A stretch of DNA of 64,000 bases from contig NZ_CADEAJ010000008.1 of assembly GCF_902825235.1 (NCBI RefSeq), forward strand, positions 1-64,000, in the 5' to 3' direction. The notes beneath the pieces are model-generated. The model was not told the origin of the DNA, made no database searches, and saw nothing but the letters and a program-made list of their open reading frames with translations. Below are positions 46,404 to 58,912 of the stretch, piece by piece (position 1 is the first letter of the stretch; each line of letters starts with the position of its first letter). Source of the DNA: Bartonella vinsonii subsp. vinsonii (GTDB taxonomy: Bacteria; Pseudomonadota; Alphaproteobacteria; Rhizobiales; Rhizobiaceae). The position numbers were made by a program, and so were the translations under genes.

Positions 46404-47084
46404 TTAAGGAAGTTCAATAATCTTTTTGTCTTTAAGCGTAATTCGGCGATGCATTTGTTTCGCCAAAGCGTAATTATGTGTTGCAATAAGAGCAGAAAGA
46501 CCAGATTGTCGAACAAGCACTGATAAAGCTTGAAAGACATAAGCTGAAGTTACAGGATCAAGATTTCCTGTAGGCTCATCTGCCAAAAGAACCGAAGGAC
46601 CATTTGCAACTGCCCGTGCAATAGCAACACGTTGTTGTTCCCCACCGGAGAGTTCCGATGGGCGATGGTTTGCACGATGAGAAATACGCAGATATGTTAA
46701 CAATTTAAGAGCACGATCTTCTGCTACAGATTTTTTAAATCCTGCTATCATTTGCGGTATCATAACATTTTCTAAAGCCGTAAATTCTGGAAGCAAATGA
46801 TGAAATTGATAGACAAAACCGATATCATGTCGCCTTATAGCTGTTCGCTCACTATCAGAACGCTTTGCACAAGAAACTCCTCGTAATCTCACATCACCAG
46901 CCGTTGGTTTTTCCAATAATCCAGCAATATGAAGAAGTGTTGATTTTCCAGCACCAGATGGTGCAACAAGAGCTACAAGTTCTCCACGGTTAAGAATAAA
47001 ATTTGCTTTATCTAAAATAATAAGCGGTTTATGACTCTCAAAAAAATGTTGCTCAATTTCTACAAGCTCTAAAATAGCTGTCAT
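46404..47084 (-). CDS. lolD: Lipoprotein-releasing ABC transporter, ATP-binding protein
   Basis: ATPase of the LolCDE complex, which frees outer-membrane lipoproteins from the inner membrane. Walker A is [12 protein letters not shown] (about residues 40-51), the signature [16 protein letters not shown] and Walker [13 protein letters not shown] follow, with the H-loop in ATHNYAL. Its start overlaps the stop of the permease gene by one base (TAATG), so they are coupled. Confidence 0.94.
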   Translation of the reverse strand: MTAILELVEIEQHFFESHKPLIILDKANFILNRGELVALVAPSGAGKSTLLHIAGLLEKPTAGDVRLRGVSCAKRSDSERTAIRRHDIGFVYQFHHLLPEFTALENVMIPQMIAGFKKSVAEDRALKLLTYLRISHRANHRPSELSGGEQQRVAIARAVANGPSVLLADEPTGNLDPVTSAYVFQALSVLVRQSGLSALIATHNYALAKQMHRRITLKDKKIIELP

Positions 47085-48352
47085 TATTCATACCTTAAAG
47101 CTTCTACAGGATCTAGCTTAGCAGCGCGCCATGCTGGAATGAGTGCAGCGAGAAATGACAAAAATAAAGCCATAACAGCAACTAAGACTGTCTGACTCCA
47201 ATCAATTTGTGCAGGCAATTTTGTTAAAAAGTAAAGCTGAGGATTAAAAACATCAACATTAAATAACCAAGAGACAAAATCTTGAATATGATTGATATTC
47301 GCACTGGCTATGACACCAAAAATTAAGCCCAACATTGTTCCAATAAACCCAATCATCATACCAGTGACAATAAAGATACGCATAACCGCACTTTTTTGTG
47401 CACCCATCGTGCGTAAAATTGCAATATCATGGCTTTTATCTTTTACAAGCATAATCAATCCTGAAATAATATTTAAAGCAGCAACGAGAACAATAAGAGA
47501 AAGAATAAAAAACATAACATTCCGTTCAATCTGCAAGGCTGAAAAAAAAGCCTGATTGCGCTCGCGCCAATCAATTAAATAGATCTGTTGATCAACCGCT
47601 TTCTTTACAATTGGTTTTATCTGATCAACAGCATCAGGATTATTGAGAAACAATTCTAAAGACTGAACCTTATCTCCTAAATTAAAAAACATTTGTGCTT
47701 CATGAAGAGGCATAAACACAAATATTGAATCATATTCAGACATACCAACTTCAAAAATAGCGCTTACTTTATAGGCCTTAACACGTGGTGTAACCCCAAA
47801 AGGAGTCGCATCACCATCTGGAGTAATAACACGAAGATAACGCCCAACGGTAAGCCCCAGTTTTGTTGCCAAACCACTTCCAATTGCAACACCTTCTTCT
47901 TTATCAAATTGAGCAAGCGAACCTAACTTAATATTTTGAGATACTGTTTTAAGCTTTTCTAAATCTTGTTTACGCATCCCGCGAACTAACGCACCAGATC
48001 CTCCTTCAAGTTCACCTTGAACAAGCGCTTGCCCCTCAACAACAGGCAAAGAAAACTTCACACCATTCACAGATTCTAGAGAAGAAATAAGAGTCTTATA
48101 ATCAGAAAAACCAGAATGAGCTGCCTGAACTATAAGGTGCCCATTCATACCAAGAATACGATTGAGAAGCTCTGTTCGGAAACCATTCATTACTGCCATA
48201 ACGACAACGAGAGCAAAGACCCCTAACATAATTCCAATGAGAGAAATGATCGAAATAACAGAGGCAACGACGTGTTTTTTATTGGGAATCATATAACGAA
48301 AAGCAATCATCCACTCATAAGACGAAAACCATTTGCTGCTCAACCTCTTCAT
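47084..48352 (-). CDS. lolC: Lipoprotein-releasing ABC transporter permease (LolC/LolE type)
   Basis: Membrane subunit of the lipoprotein release system. One N-terminal helix (about residues 27-55), a large periplasmic domain, then three helices (about 275-300, 322-350 and 380-405) form the LolCE/FtsX topology; [23 protein letters not shown] and the end [19 protein letters not shown] are family marks. A single permease gene next to lolD, without a second lolE, suggests a homodimeric arrangement. It lies 8 bases after proS. Confidence 0.93.
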   Translation of the reverse strand: MKRLSSKWFSSYEWMIAFRYMIPNKKHVVASVISIISLIGIMLGVFALVVVMAVMNGFRTELLNRILGMNGHLIVQAAHSGFSDYKTLISSLESVNGVKFSLPVVEGQALVQGELEGGSGALVRGMRKQDLEKLKTVSQNIKLGSLAQFDKEEGVAIGSGLATKLGLTVGRYLRVITPDGDATPFGVTPRVKAYKVSAIFEVGMSEYDSIFVFMPLHEAQMFFNLGDKVQSLELFLNNPDAVDQIKPIVKKAVDQQIYLIDWRERNQAFFSALQIERNVMFFILSLIVLVAALNIISGLIMLVKDKSHDIAILRTMGAQKSAVMRIFIVTGMMIGFIGTMLGLIFGVIASANINHIQDFVSWLFNVDVFNPQLYFLTKLPAQIDWSQTVLVAVMALFLSFLAALIPAWRAAKLDPVEALRYE

Positions 48353-48360
48353 AACATTGC

Positions 48361-49689
48361 CTATAAACTGACAGAAAATTGTTTGAGTATATTTTCAACC
48401 GTTAGAGATTTTTTAACACCTGTTTTTCGATCTTTAATTTCAACTTCATTTTGTGCGATGCTTTTAGGTCCAACAATGATTTGTGTTGGCAAACCAATTA
48501 AATCCATTGTTGCAAATTTTGATCCAGGACGTTCATTTCTGTCATCTAATAATGGATCAAAACCAGCACATGTTAATCCCTGATAGAGAGTCTCACATGC
48601 ATGCGTACATTTTTCATCATCTGGTTTCATGTTGATAATGCCAAAATCGAATGGTGCCATAGACTTTGGCCAAATAATACCATTTTCATCATGAGAAGCT
48701 TCAATAGCAGCTGCAACAAGACGCGAAGGCCCAATGCCATAAGATCCCATAGAGACAACATGCTCTTTTCCATCTTGTCCCATAACTTTTGCTCCCATTG
48801 GAGCAGAATATTTAGTGCCAAAGTGGAAAATATGCCCTACTTCAATACCACGTGCTGAAAGACGATTCTGTTCAGGAATTTTAGCCCACTCCTCTTCATT
48901 ATGCATTTCCTCTGTCGCTGCATAAAAAGATGTCCACTGTTTAACAATATCAGTTAAAACAGCTTTATCATTAAAATCGATTGAACTGTGTGGAACTGAA
49001 AGTTCAAGAAATTGTTTATCACAGAATATAGCACTCTCCCCTGTTTCCGCCAAAATAATAAATTCATGACTGAGTTCACCACCAATCGGGCCTGTATCTG
49101 CACGCATGGGAATTGCTCTTAAGCCAAGACGAGAAAAAGTACGTAAATAAGCAATAAACATACGATTATAAGATGTTTGAGAACCTTCATAATCAAGATC
49201 AAAAGAATAAGCATCTTTCATTAAAAACTCTCGCGAACGCATCACCCCAAAACGAGGACGGATTTCATCACGAAATTTCCATTGAATATGGTATAAGTTG
49301 AGCGGAAGATCTTTGTAAGAACGAATATAGGAACGAAAAATATCTGTTACCATCTCTTCATTTGTCGGACCATAAAGTAAATCACGCTTTTGACGATCTT
49401 TAATACGGAGCATTTCCAAACCATAATCATCATAACGACCACTCTCACGCCAAAGATCTGCAGATTGAATTGTAGGCATTAATATTTCTACAGCACCAGC
49501 ACGTTCTTGCTCTTCTCGAATAATTTTACAAACTTTATCAAGTACTTTTTTACCTAAAGGCAGCCAAGAATAAATTCCTGATGTTTGTTGACGAATCATA
49601 CCTGCACGCAACATAAATCGATGAGAAACAATCTCTGCTTCCTTAGGATTCTCTTTTAAAAGTGGAAGAAAATATTGAGAAAGACGCAT
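48361..49689 (-). CDS. proS: Prolyl-tRNA synthetase, short alphaproteobacterial type
   Basis: Class II synthetase charging tRNA-Pro. Motif 1 and 2 regions are visible in [63 protein letters not shown], and motif 3 in [15 protein letters not shown]. At 442 residues it lacks the ~180-residue insertion that edits Ala-tRNA-Pro in E. coli ProS, as is usual in this class; a free-standing editing protein may serve instead. It precedes lolC in the usual Rhizobiales order. Confidence 0.96.
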   Translation of the reverse strand: MRLSQYFLPLLKENPKEAEIVSHRFMLRAGMIRQQTSGIYSWLPLGKKVLDKVCKIIREEQERAGAVEILMPTIQSADLWRESGRYDDYGLEMLRIKDRQKRDLLYGPTNEEMVTDIFRSYIRSYKDLPLNLYHIQWKFRDEIRPRFGVMRSREFLMKDAYSFDLDYEGSQTSYNRMFIAYLRTFSRLGLRAIPMRADTGPIGGELSHEFIILAETGESAIFCDKQFLELSVPHSSIDFNDKAVLTDIVKQWTSFYAATEEMHNEEEWAKIPEQNRLSARGIEVGHIFHFGTKYSAPMGAKVMGQDGKEHVVSMGSYGIGPSRLVAAAIEASHDENGIIWPKSMAPFDFGIINMKPDDEKCTHACETLYQGLTCAGFDPLLDDRNERPGSKFATMDLIGLPTQIIVGPKSIAQNEVEIKDRKTGVKKSLTVENILKQFSVSL

Positions 49690-49915
49690 TGAAACAATTA
49701 ACTCCTAACCAGACCCATCATATTAAAAAAATTTAAATAGTGTATATGCTCATCTATAGCTCTATTCCGAATGCTTGCAATCATAACAATCATATTGTTG
49801 AAAAATTTATATATTCTATTCCTTATTGGGCTTATTTTTTTACAATAAAATAATTGTATAATTCTTTTCTCTCTTTCTTTCATTAAAAATGAAAATAACG
49901 TGACACTAAAATGCT

Positions 49916-51598
49916 TTATTTTGACCGATGTAAAAAAACTGTACAGACAGGCTTTTTTTGCCAAACCTCATTAACAGCCGCTCTAACTGCACGCCGCGTT
50001 GCTTCCCGAATAAGTTCATTATTTTTTCGTTTAATACGTGGAATACTATAAATCGTATTTTCCACAACATCTAAAAGCATATTTTTAAAACTTTCCCCTT
50101 TTCCATTACTTTCAGGGAGCCCAAGTGTGCTTAAACCTATATCATCAAGCAATTCATGTTTGCTATTCATATGAAGAGAAACAGCAACATAACCAGCATA
50201 ACTTAATTTGCGACGTTCACGAATCCCTAATTCGTCCTCATCCCCAATAAGACAACCATCTTTATAGATGCGACCAACAGGGGCTTGATCAATGATTTCT
50301 ACTGGCTCTGGTGCAAGACGTAACACATTACCATTTCTAATCTCAGCAACAATTTTAATACCTGCTTGACGCGCTAAAGTCGCCTGAGCGGTAAGATGGA
50401 TTGCCTCTCCATGTACAGGAACAAGTATCTGTGGCTTTAACCAATCATACATCTGTAAAAGTTCTGAACGACGGGGATGACCTGAAACATGAACAAGAGC
50501 ATGCTCATTCGTAATAACTTTAATTCCCATATCGATAAAACGATTTTGTATCTCAATAATAGCTTTCTCATTTCCTAGTATACTACGAGACGAATATACA
50601 ACAGTATCACCAGCAGAAAGTGCCATATTCCTCATTTCATTGCGTGATAATTTTGCTAAGGCAGCACATGGTTCTCCTTGGCTACCTGTCACAATTAAAA
50701 CAATATCTTTTCGTGAAATATATCCATAATCATCTTCTGTAACAAAAGGGGCTAAACCATTCATATAACCAAGCTCTTGCGCAACCAGAATACTCCGCTT
50801 AAGAGAACGCCCAACGATAAGAACTTTGCGCCCAACAGATTCGGCAGCAAGAGCGATTGAACGTATCCGACCAACATTAGAAGAAAAGGTCACTATCGCA
50901 ACCCGCCCCTCTGCTTTCGAAAAAATTTCAGAAAGAGTTGTCTGAACTTGCTGTTCCGATGGTGTTATACCTTCCCGACATGCATTCGTGGAATCACAAA
51001 GCAATGCTAATACGCCTTTATTGCCTAAAGTGCGAAACCGTTTTTCATCCGTTATAGCTCCAAGCGAAGGCGTATGATCAATTTTCCAATCACCAGTATG
51101 GATTATAGTGCCTAAAGACGTTGTAATTGCCAAAGATACAGATTCTGGAATTGAATGGTTAACAGCAACAGCTTCGATAGCAAAAGCTCCCACCTGAAAA
51201 CAATCACCAGATTGAAAAATATTGAGTGGTATTTTATAAGATTCAAAATCTGACTGCTTTTTGCTTTCCAATAGGCCTGCCGTAAAAGGAGTGCAGTAAA
51301 GTGGAACTTTAAGCTTTGGCCATAAATCAAGAACAGCGCCATAATGATCTTCGTGAGCATGTGTCAAAATAAGACCACGCACATTATGTTTTTCACTTTC
51401 CAAAAAACGAATATCCGGTAAGACAAGATCTGCCCCCGGTAATTCAGGACCTGCAAAACTCACTCCCATATCAACAATGAGCCATTCACGAGAATTCTGC
51501 GGTCCAAATCCATAAGCAGCCAGATTCATCCCTATCTCACCTACCCCTCCCAAAGGTAAAAAAACCAACTCATTCTCATTGGCCGCAACCATAAACAT
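49916..51598 (-). CDS. rnj: Ribonuclease J
   Basis: Metallo-beta-lactamase and beta-CASP nuclease with 5'-3' exonuclease and endonuclease activity, used in rRNA maturation and mRNA turnover beside RNase E. Zinc ligands are in LTHAHEDHYGAVLDLW (HxHxDH, about 78-83) and HTGDWKIDHTP; beta-CASP motifs are in VTFSSNVGRIRS, VTGSQGEPCAALA and HVSGHPRRSEL. The 560-residue length is typical. The gene lies 48 bases after birA and is the next in the nuo-birA block. Confidence 0.95.
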   Translation of the reverse strand: MFMVAANENELVFLPLGGVGEIGMNLAAYGFGPQNSREWLIVDMGVSFAGPELPGADLVLPDIRFLESEKHNVRGLILTHAHEDHYGAVLDLWPKLKVPLYCTPFTAGLLESKKQSDFESYKIPLNIFQSGDCFQVGAFAIEAVAVNHSIPESVSLAITTSLGTIIHTGDWKIDHTPSLGAITDEKRFRTLGNKGVLALLCDSTNACREGITPSEQQVQTTLSEIFSKAEGRVAIVTFSSNVGRIRSIALAAESVGRKVLIVGRSLKRSILVAQELGYMNGLAPFVTEDDYGYISRKDIVLIVTGSQGEPCAALAKLSRNEMRNMALSAGDTVVYSSRSILGNEKAIIEIQNRFIDMGIKVITNEHALVHVSGHPRRSELLQMYDWLKPQILVPVHGEAIHLTAQATLARQAGIKIVAEIRNGNVLRLAPEPVEIIDQAPVGRIYKDGCLIGDEDELGIRERRKLSYAGYVAVSLHMNSKHELLDDIGLSTLGLPESNGKGESFKNMLLDVVENTIYSIPRIKRKNNELIREATRRAVRAAVNEVWQKKPVCTVFLHRSK

Positions 51599-51646
51599 CT
51601 CCTAAATCATTAAGACAATCTGATGGTGAAATAAAATTTTCATAAA

Positions 51647-52456
51647 TTAATAACGACCTGCATGAACACAAGCAGCTAAACCAAAATGAATATCTCCAGC
51701 TGTTATAATGGCTTGCTGACCATTTGTTTGTTTTATGACACAGTTAAAATCACTATCAAGACCATCAAAAATACCTTCAATGATTTTTTCATCATTGACT
51801 ATTTTTACATGCTGTCCAAGATGAGCAGAATAAGAAAGCCATTTTTCGCGGATGATGTCACCTCCTCTTGGTTGTTTCCAAAGAAGGTAATTTTTAGAAA
51901 AACACTCCGTCAAAACCGTAAATAACTGCTCTGATTTAACAGACAAACCAATATTATTTAAACTTGAAGTAGGATATGGCGCATCTTCATAATGATATTT
52001 CACATTTATTCCAATACCAATAACCAATGCATATTGTTGTGATGGCAATTTAAAAATCTCGAGCAAGACTCCAGAGCTTTTAGCTCCTCCTAGCAAAATA
52101 TCATTTGGCCATTTTAAGCTAACGATACTGTTTATGTGATTTCCCTCTTTTACAAATTGTTTTACTGCTTCTACCACACTTACTCCAGCAACAAAACCAA
52201 GTTGAGCAGCTGTTTGATGAACAATATCATCAATTAACAAAAGACTAGAATAAAGGTTCCCTCTTGGACTAGACCATGTCCTAGCTCTTCTCGCTCTTCC
52301 CTGTGATTGTTCTTGCGCAACAACCCAGAGATAACCCCGATGACCAGCTTGCGCTTTTTGTTGTGCAATAAGATTTGTTGAATCAACACTTCCGTATGAT
52401 TCAACAGTGTATCCTTGTTTTTGTGCAAAATCTGATAAAATATAAACCATATTCAT
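51647..52456 (-). CDS. birA: Biotin--[acetyl-CoA-carboxylase] ligase
   Basis: Joins biotin to the carrier protein of acetyl-CoA carboxylase through biotinyl-AMP. The biotin-binding loop is GRARRARTWSSPRGNLY (a variant of GRGRRGR), followed by SLKWPNDILLGGAKSSGVLLE and GIGINV. There is no N-terminal helix-turn-helix, so it is a pure enzyme without repressor activity. The start overlaps the last base of nuoN (TAATG). Confidence 0.92.
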   Translation of the reverse strand: MNMVYILSDFAQKQGYTVESYGSVDSTNLIAQQKAQAGHRGYLWVVAQEQSQGRARRARTWSSPRGNLYSSLLLIDDIVHQTAAQLGFVAGVSVVEAVKQFVKEGNHINSIVSLKWPNDILLGGAKSSGVLLEIFKLPSQQYALVIGIGINVKYHYEDAPYPTSSLNNIGLSVKSEQLFTVLTECFSKNYLLWKQPRGGDIIREKWLSYSAHLGQHVKIVNDEKIIEGIFDGLDSDFNCVIKQTNGQQAIITAGDIHFGLAACVHAGRY

Positions 52457-53916
52457 TAAAACAATGCGACCGCTGCTTTTTCAGCTAACTCAACAAACCA
52501 GACTCCAAAAAGCGTATAAAATAAAATGAATAATGCAGAAAGACCGAGACAAAATTGAAGTTCATTCGATAAAACAACAAAACGCGCTTTTGCTTCATCG
52601 AACCACATAATTTTAATGACTCGCAAATAGTAAAAAGCTCCAACAACAGAGGCTATCATCCCAACAACCGCAAGTGGGGTAAGTCCAGCATGAACAGCAG
52701 CAGAAAATGTATACCATTTTCCAAAAAAACCGGCCATAGGCGGAATACTAGCTAACGAAAAAAGTTGTATAGTCATGACAACCGCCATAAACGGATGAGT
52801 TTTGACTAATCCTGAAAGGTCATAAATATTTTCGACATTTCCACCACTAGAGCGCATCCCAAGAATAAAAGCAAATGAGCCAAGCGTCATGCCAAGATAA
52901 ATAGTCATATAAAGAATAACACTTTTTATCCCCAGCATATCTCCAGCAGCTAAACCCACAAGTGCATATCCCATATGACCGATTGATGAATAAGCCATTA
53001 AACGTTTAATATTATTCTGGCCAATTGCAGCGAACGCACCAAGTATCATCGATGCAATCGCCATAAATACCAAAATTTGCTGCCATGCAGGCATAGAACC
53101 ATCAGAATTACTGAGTGGCATAAAAGTCATAACAATAACACGAATAATTAATGCCATCGCAGCAACTTTAGGAGCACCAGCAAAAAATGCTGTAATAGGT
53201 GTTGGTGCTCCTTCATAAACATCAGGTGTCCACATATGAAAAGGAACTGCGGAAATTTTGAAAGCCAAACCGGCTAAAATAAAAACAATTCCAAAAATAA
53301 CTCCTAATTGTAAACTTTCACCTTTTAAAGCAAGAGCGATCTCGTGAAAACCAATTTGACCAGTAAAACCATAAAGCAAAGAAATACCATAGAGCAATAA
53401 TCCTGAAGACAATGCCCCTAAAACAAAGTACTTTATACCGGCTTCAGAAGATTTTACATTATCACGATTGATTGCAGCTAAAACATATAAAGCTAAAGAT
53501 TGTAATTCTAATCCCATATAAAGCGATAACATATTACCAGCTGAAATCATCAGCATCATGCCAAGAGTTGCTAAAAGAACGAGCACTGGAAATTCAAATA
53601 TATCGAACTTTTGTGAACTGGTAAAACTAACAGACATAATAAGAGCAAAAAGTGCACCAATAAGCGTTAAAATTTTCATATAACGACCAAAAGAATCAAT
53701 AATGAGCGCATTCGTTTGAAATAAGCCACTTTTCGGAAAAACGGCGATAATCACAATGGTTGCAACAAGGAGTGCAATGGTTAGCCCCGTTACAGTTAAA
53801 AAGGAACGTGCATTAGAATAAACACCAATCAAAAGTAAGATTACCGCCCCTAATGCTATTAAAATCTCGGGAAGAATTAATACCAATTGAGCTATGATTT
53901 CAGTTTGCATGAGCAT
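52456..53916 (-). CDS. nuoN: NADH-quinone oxidoreductase subunit N
   Basis: Antiporter-like proton-pumping membrane subunit of complex I. It has about 14 hydrophobic segments; the conserved lysine-bearing segments appear in [27 protein letters not shown] and [20 protein letters not shown]. Length of 486 residues is normal. The gene is 11 bases after nuoM and is the last nuo gene of the operon. Confidence 0.96.
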   Translation of the reverse strand: MLMQTEIIAQLVLILPEILIALGAVILLLIGVYSNARSFLTVTGLTIALLVATIVIIAVFPKSGLFQTNALIIDSFGRYMKILTLIGALFALIMSVSFTSSQKFDIFEFPVLVLLATLGMMLMISAGNMLSLYMGLELQSLALYVLAAINRDNVKSSEAGIKYFVLGALSSGLLLYGISLLYGFTGQIGFHEIALALKGESLQLGVIFGIVFILAGLAFKISAVPFHMWTPDVYEGAPTPITAFFAGAPKVAAMALIIRVIVMTFMPLSNSDGSMPAWQQILVFMAIASMILGAFAAIGQNNIKRLMAYSSIGHMGYALVGLAAGDMLGIKSVILYMTIYLGMTLGSFAFILGMRSSGGNVENIYDLSGLVKTHPFMAVVMTIQLFSLASIPPMAGFFGKWYTFSAAVHAGLTPLAVVGMIASVVGAFYYLRVIKIMWFDEAKARFVVLSNELQFCLGLSALFILFYTLFGVWFVELAEKAAVALF

Positions 53917-53927
53917 TCTTCCCTTAT

Positions 53928-55397
53928 CTAGTGCAGTTTATTGATGAGGGCTTCTACGGAAAACGCCGTTGCTTTAAGTATAGGCGTTGGATAGATACCA
54001 AAAAATATTGTAAGAACAACCATCGGGTAAAGAATAAATTTTTCTCTTACAGAAAGATCCATAAGAACCTTTAAATTCTCTTTATCCAAGGAACCAAAAA
54101 CTACGCGCCGATAAAGGTAGAGTGCATAGGCAGCTGATAAAATAACGCCAGTTGTAGCAAAAACAACAATCAATTTATTGACTTGAAAAACGCCTATTAA
54201 GGTTAAAAATTCCCCCAAAAATCCTGAACTCCCCGGTAAGCCAACATTTGCCATAGTGAAAATTAAGAAAACAACAGCATATTTAGGCATGTTATTCACT
54301 AAACCGCCAAAAGCTGAAATTTCGCGTGTATGTAGACGGTCGTAGATAACCCCAACACAAAGAAATAGAGCTGCTGAAACAATTCCATGCGAGAGCATCT
54401 GATAAATAGCACCTTGAATACCCTGTTCATTGGCTGCAAAAATACCCATCGTTACATATCCCATATGTGCTATTGAGGAATAGGCAATCAGTTTTTTTAT
54501 GTCATTTTGAACAAGCGCAACCAATGATGTATAAATAATAGCGATAAGCGATAATATGAACACCAGCGGAGCAAGATCAGCTGAGGCAATAGGAAACATC
54601 GGTAAAGAAAAACGAAGAAAACCATATCCACCTAATTTGAGTAAGACACCAGCTAAAATAACCGAACCAGCTGTGGGCGCTTCTACGTGAGCATCAGGGA
54701 GCCATGTATGGACCGGCCACATTGGCATTTTAACCGCAAAAGAAGCAAAAAAAGCAAACCACAACCATATTTGCATATGAGCAGGAAACTGGTAATTGAG
54801 TAAAGTTGGTATATCAAGTGTTCCAGCTTTCCAATACATAGCCATAAGGGCAACCAGCATAAGTACTGAACCAAGTAAAGTGTAAAGGAAAAACTTTATA
54901 CTTGCGTAAACACGACGTGCTCCTCCCCAAACACCTATAATAATAAACATTGGAATAAGGCTGCCCTCAAAAAAAACATAAAACAACATTGCATCAAGAG
55001 CGCAAAAAACTCCAATAATTGCGACTTCAAGAAGAAGAAAAGCAATCATATAGGCTTTTAATATATCTTTAACATTCTCCCAACTTGCTAAAATACAGAA
55101 AGGCAAAAGAAATGCTGAGAGAACGACAAAAAGGATAGAGATACCATCAACCCCCATATGATAGCTAATGCCATTCCCTAACCAACTGGATTTTTCAACC
55201 ATTTGAAAATTTGGGTTGCTAGAATCAAATCCTATCCAAATAATTAAAGAAATAATAAAAACAAATAGAGTCGTAAAAAATGCGACATTGCGTATATTAC
55301 GTCGTGCTGCCTCGCTATCGTCTTTGATAAACAAAATCAGAAGCACACCAACAAGCGGCAAAAATGTAACCGTAGAAAGAATAGGCCAATCGGTCAT
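53928..55397 (-). CDS. nuoM: NADH-quinone oxidoreductase subunit M
   Basis: Antiporter-like proton channel of complex I. The frame opens at 55424, but the start at 55397 (MTDWPIL) was chosen, because it overlaps the stop of nuoL by one base as TGATG, the usual coupling. [30 protein letters not shown] and [21 protein letters not shown] are the conserved proton-path segments. The product is 489 residues with about 14 helices. Confidence 0.96.
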   Translation of the reverse strand: MTDWPILSTVTFLPLVGVLLILFIKDDSEAARRNIRNVAFFTTLFVFIISLIIWIGFDSSNPNFQMVEKSSWLGNGISYHMGVDGISILFVVLSAFLLPFCILASWENVKDILKAYMIAFLLLEVAIIGVFCALDAMLFYVFFEGSLIPMFIIIGVWGGARRVYASIKFFLYTLLGSVLMLVALMAMYWKAGTLDIPTLLNYQFPAHMQIWLWFAFFASFAVKMPMWPVHTWLPDAHVEAPTAGSVILAGVLLKLGGYGFLRFSLPMFPIASADLAPLVFILSLIAIIYTSLVALVQNDIKKLIAYSSIAHMGYVTMGIFAANEQGIQGAIYQMLSHGIVSAALFLCVGVIYDRLHTREISAFGGLVNNMPKYAVVFLIFTMANVGLPGSSGFLGEFLTLIGVFQVNKLIVVFATTGVILSAAYALYLYRRVVFGSLDKENLKVLMDLSVREKFILYPMVVLTIFFGIYPTPILKATAFSVEALINKLH

Positions 55398-57361
55398 CAG
55401 CTTACGCCCCCGATCATCATCCATGTGATCAGCAATGCAATACCTATAAGCATCGCAAATGCATAGTGATAAAGATAGCCTGTCTGCATCCGAACAACTC
55501 TATTTGTAATATCAACAACACGCGCTGCAATACCATTCGGACCTAGACCATCAATAATCTTACCGTCTCCCACTTTCCAAAGAAAGAAACTCACTTTGAA
55601 AGCAGAACGAACAAATAAAAAGTGATATAATTGATCAAAATACCATTTTTGGTAAAGAAAATTATACATTCTTGGCATAACTCCAGCCAATTTTTTAGGA
55701 AGAGAAGGAAAAGAAATATAGAATAAATAGGCGACTATAAATCCAAGAACCATCGCTATAAATGGCGACCATTTTACCAAATTGGACACATTATGGGCCT
55801 CATGAAGAATGTGATTATGGTGGTTTGTAAACAATGCTCCCTTCCAAAAAGCATCATACAGGTCACCAAAAAAATAAGGTTGAAAAACAATGCCAGCAAA
55901 TATTGCTCCAATAGATAAAATAAAGAGTGGAATCAACATAACTGGGGGCGATTCATGAACATGGTGCATCACATCGACCGTCGCTCGTGGTTTGCCGTGA
56001 AATGTCATAAATATAAGTCGCCATGAATAAAAACTTGTCAATAAGGCAGCAAAAACAAGAAGATAGGAAGCATATCCTGAAGCAATATTATGAGATGCAA
56101 AAGCAGACTCTATAATTGCATCTTTTGAGAAAAAACCTGCAGTCCCGAAAAGTGTTCCTGGAATTCCAACACCGGTCAAGGCAACAGTTCCTATAATCAT
56201 CATCCAATAAGTTGCTTGTATATGTTTGCGTAACCCCCCCATTTTTCGCATATCTTGTTCATCAGATACAGCATGAATGACAGAACCTGCACCAAGAAAC
56301 AATAAGGCTTTAAAAAAAGCATGCGTAAAAAGATGAAAGACAGCGGCGCCATAAGCTCCAACACCTAATGCCACAAACATATAACCAAGTTGAGAGCATG
56401 TAGAATAAGCAATAACACGCTTAATATCATTCTGCACTAACCCCACAGTTGCTGCAAAAAATGCTGTTGTTGCTCCAACAATAATAATCACAGTCAAAGC
56501 AGTCGAAGAAAGTTCAAAAATTGGCGACATACGCGCAACCATAAAAACGCCAGCAGTTACCATTGTTGCTGCATGAATAAGCGCAGATACAGGAGTTGGC
56601 CCCTCCATGGCATCAGGAAGCCATGTATGTAAAAGAAATTGTGCCGATTTTCCCATCGCACCAATAAACAACAAAAGACACGTAACAGTAATTGCCGTTT
56701 GTCCATTAAGTTGCCAACCTAAAAATGTTATATTTTGTATAAAGCTTTTGTCTGCAGCTTTTGCAAAAATAGAGGCAAAATCAACCGATTGAAACAAAAC
56801 AAAAATGCTAAAGATTCCTAAAAGAAAACCAAAGTCTCCAACACGATTAACCACAAAAGCTTTTATTGCAGCCTTATTGGCAGAATCTCGCTGAAACCAA
56901 AAACCAATGAGCAAATAAGAAGCGAGCCCCACACCTTCCCATCCAAAAAACATCTGTATCAAGTTATTGGATGTCACCAACATAAGCATCATAAATGTAA
57001 AGAGAGAAAGATAAGAAAAAAAACGAGATCTTGAAGGATCATGATGCATATAACCAATTGAATAAATATGCACTAATGCCGAAACACTATTCACAACAAC
57101 AAGCATGACAGCTGTTAATGTATCAATATGTAAAGCCCAATCAAAAGTTAAACCACCAACAGACAGCCAATGTAATACCAAGACATCACTTACTGGAACA
57201 TGACCAAGTGCAACCTTAAAAAAGGCTACCCACGATAATATGGCAACAATCACCATAAAACTACATGTTACCAACTCATTAACGCGATCTCCTATAGTTT
57301 TCCCACCTAGTGCAGCAATTAAAAAGCCCAAAAGTGGAAGAAAGACAATCGTGTAATACAT
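55397..57361 (-). CDS. nuoL: NADH-quinone oxidoreductase subunit L
   Basis: The distal proton-pumping subunit, with a long lateral helix that couples the antiporter-like subunits. [52 protein letters not shown] and [23 protein letters not shown] are typical. Length is 654 residues, complete including the C-terminal lateral helix and last membrane segment. Neighbours are nuoK (6 bases upstream) and nuoM (one-base overlap). Confidence 0.97.
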   Translation of the reverse strand: MYYTIVFLPLLGFLIAALGGKTIGDRVNELVTCSFMVIVAILSWVAFFKVALGHVPVSDVLVLHWLSVGGLTFDWALHIDTLTAVMLVVVNSVSALVHIYSIGYMHHDPSRSRFFSYLSLFTFMMLMLVTSNNLIQMFFGWEGVGLASYLLIGFWFQRDSANKAAIKAFVVNRVGDFGFLLGIFSIFVLFQSVDFASIFAKAADKSFIQNITFLGWQLNGQTAITVTCLLLFIGAMGKSAQFLLHTWLPDAMEGPTPVSALIHAATMVTAGVFMVARMSPIFELSSTALTVIIIVGATTAFFAATVGLVQNDIKRVIAYSTCSQLGYMFVALGVGAYGAAVFHLFTHAFFKALLFLGAGSVIHAVSDEQDMRKMGGLRKHIQATYWMMIIGTVALTGVGIPGTLFGTAGFFSKDAIIESAFASHNIASGYASYLLVFAALLTSFYSWRLIFMTFHGKPRATVDVMHHVHESPPVMLIPLFILSIGAIFAGIVFQPYFFGDLYDAFWKGALFTNHHNHILHEAHNVSNLVKWSPFIAMVLGFIVAYLFYISFPSLPKKLAGVMPRMYNFLYQKWYFDQLYHFLFVRSAFKVSFFLWKVGDGKIIDGLGPNGIAARVVDITNRVVRMQTGYLYHYAFAMLIGIALLITWMMIGGVS

Positions 57362-57367
57362 TATCGG

Positions 57368-57676
57368 TTAGCCTTTCATTACATTAACATCTTCAACCGC
57401 AATAGAACCACGATTACGGAAAAAAACGACAAGAATTGCTAGACCAATGGCAGCTTCAGCAGCTGCTACCGTTAAGATAAATAAAGCAAATATCTGACCA
57501 ACAAGATCATGAAGAAATGCTGAAAACGCAACAAAATTGAGATTAACTGAAAGCAATATAAGCTCAATGGACATCAAGATAATAATTACATTCTTTCTAT
57601 TGAGAAAAATGCCAGCAATACCAATCGTAAACATCAAAGCAGAAACAATGAGATAATGTGTAATGTCAATATGCAT
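57368..57676 (-). CDS. nuoK: NADH-quinone oxidoreductase subunit K
   Basis: Three-helix membrane subunit with the conserved glutamates in [18 protein letters not shown] and [20 protein letters not shown]. It is 102 residues, the standard size. AAGGGGGG lies just before the ATG. It follows nuoJ after 9 bases. Confidence 0.96.
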   Translation of the reverse strand: MHIDITHYLIVSALMFTIGIAGIFLNRKNVIIILMSIELILLSVNLNFVAFSAFLHDLVGQIFALFILTVAAAEAAIGLAILVVFFRNRGSIAVEDVNVMKG

Positions 57677-57685
57677 AGCCCCCCC

Positions 57686-58306
57686 TTAAATGCCCTTGCC
57701 TGATTCAACGTGTTTGATTTCAATTGCATTTTCTACCGATCGAGAAACTTGCGCGGCAATAGATTGTCTCTTAACATCTGACTTATGACGAAGTGTCAAA
57801 ACAATCGCGCCAATCATTGCAACCAATAAAATTATTCCAGCAATTTGAAAATAGAAAACATAATCCGTATAAAGAATATCGCCTAATGCTTGTGTATTTG
57901 TTCGCTGCACTAAATCTGGCATTGGTTGCGTAATATGTGTTCTAAGAACTGGAGAAAAACGACCACTCACAAAAACAACAATCAATTCCACAGCAACAAT
58001 GCCCCCAACAAGAGCTCCAATAGGAGCATATCGAAGTGCACCACTTTTTAACTCAGCAAAATCAACATCAAGCATCATAACCACAAACAAAAATAAAACT
58101 GCCACAGCACCAACATAAACAACAAGCAGAATAAGCCCCAAAAATTCTGCCCCTGCAAGCAAAAATAAAGCCGCAGCATTAAAAAATGCCAATATTAAAA
58201 ACAAAACTGAATGCACAGGATTGCGTGCTGTAATAACAATCAATGCACTTAAAAGCATAATAAAAGCGAATAAATAGAAAAATGCCGCCGCTAGATCTGT
58301 TAGCAC
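57686..58306 (-). CDS. nuoJ: NADH-quinone oxidoreductase subunit J
   Basis: Membrane subunit with five helices, including the central pi-bulge helix. The frame opens at 58351, but I chose the GTG at 58306 because TGAGGAGAAG stands just before it and the family's N-terminus (LTDLAAAFFYLFAF) begins there, giving 206 residues. FLGLILLVVYVGAVAVLFLFVVMML is the conserved third helix. It lies between nuoI and nuoK. Confidence 0.93.
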   Translation of the reverse strand: MLTDLAAAFFYLFAFIMLLSALIVITARNPVHSVLFLILAFFNAAALFLLAGAEFLGLILLVVYVGAVAVLFLFVVMMLDVDFAELKSGALRYAPIGALVGGIVAVELIVVFVSGRFSPVLRTHITQPMPDLVQRTNTQALGDILYTDYVFYFQIAGIILLVAMIGAIVLTLRHKSDVKRQSIAAQVSRSVENAIEIKHVESGKGI

Positions 58307-58405
58307 AGGCTTCTCCTCAATTATAATCAAACAATTGGTACAAAACTTCATACCAGATTAAAATTTATCGGAAAAAATTATCCGATACCTCACTCGAGGA
58401 TACAC

Positions 58406-58897
58406 TTAACGATAAGGTGCGTCCATCAATATATTTCGAGCAATTTCTCGCTCCCAACGATCTCCATTCATTAAAAGTTTTTCTTTATCATAATAAAGTT
58501 CTTCACGTGTTTCTGTTGCAAACTCAAAATTTGGTCCTTCTACAATAGCTTCAACCGGACAAGCTTCTTGACAAAAACCACAATAAATACACTTAACCAT
58601 ATCTATATCATAACGGACAGTTCTCCGTGTACCATCATTACGCCTTGGCCCTGCTTCAATTGTAATAGCTTGTGCAGGACAAATCGCTTCACATAATTTA
58701 CAGGCAATACAGCGCTCTTCACCATTTGGATAGCGACGTAGCGCATGTTCACCGCGGAAACGTTGAGAAACAAAGCCTTTCTCATAAGGGTAATTAATCG
58801 TAGGCTTTGGTGCAAAAAATTGACGCATTGCTAAGAAAAAAGCGCTCACAAATTCCAAGAGAAGGAGTGACTTTGCTGCCTGAATAAGACCTGACAT
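58406..58897 (-). CDS. nuoI: NADH-quinone oxidoreductase subunit I
   Basis: Peripheral-arm subunit carrying two [4Fe-4S] clusters. The two ferredoxin motifs are [16 protein letters not shown] (about residues 62-77) and [16 protein letters not shown] (about 102-117). It has 163 residues, the usual length. It is preceded by nuoH after 15 bases, and a gap of about 100 bases separates it from nuoJ. Confidence 0.97.
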   Translation of the reverse strand: MSGLIQAAKSLLLLEFVSAFFLAMRQFFAPKPTINYPYEKGFVSQRFRGEHALRRYPNGEERCIACKLCEAICPAQAITIEAGPRRNDGTRRTVRYDIDMVKCIYCGFCQEACPVEAIVEGPNFEFATETREELYYDKEKLLMNGDRWEREIARNILMDAPYR

Positions 58898-58912
58898 CAG
58901 TAAAACCTCCTC

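Noticed and set aside
49698..49964. 88-codon minus-strand frame between rnj and proS
   Set aside because: It begins inside the end of rnj, is very rich in Phe, Ile and Lys from AT-rich DNA, and has no clear start signal.
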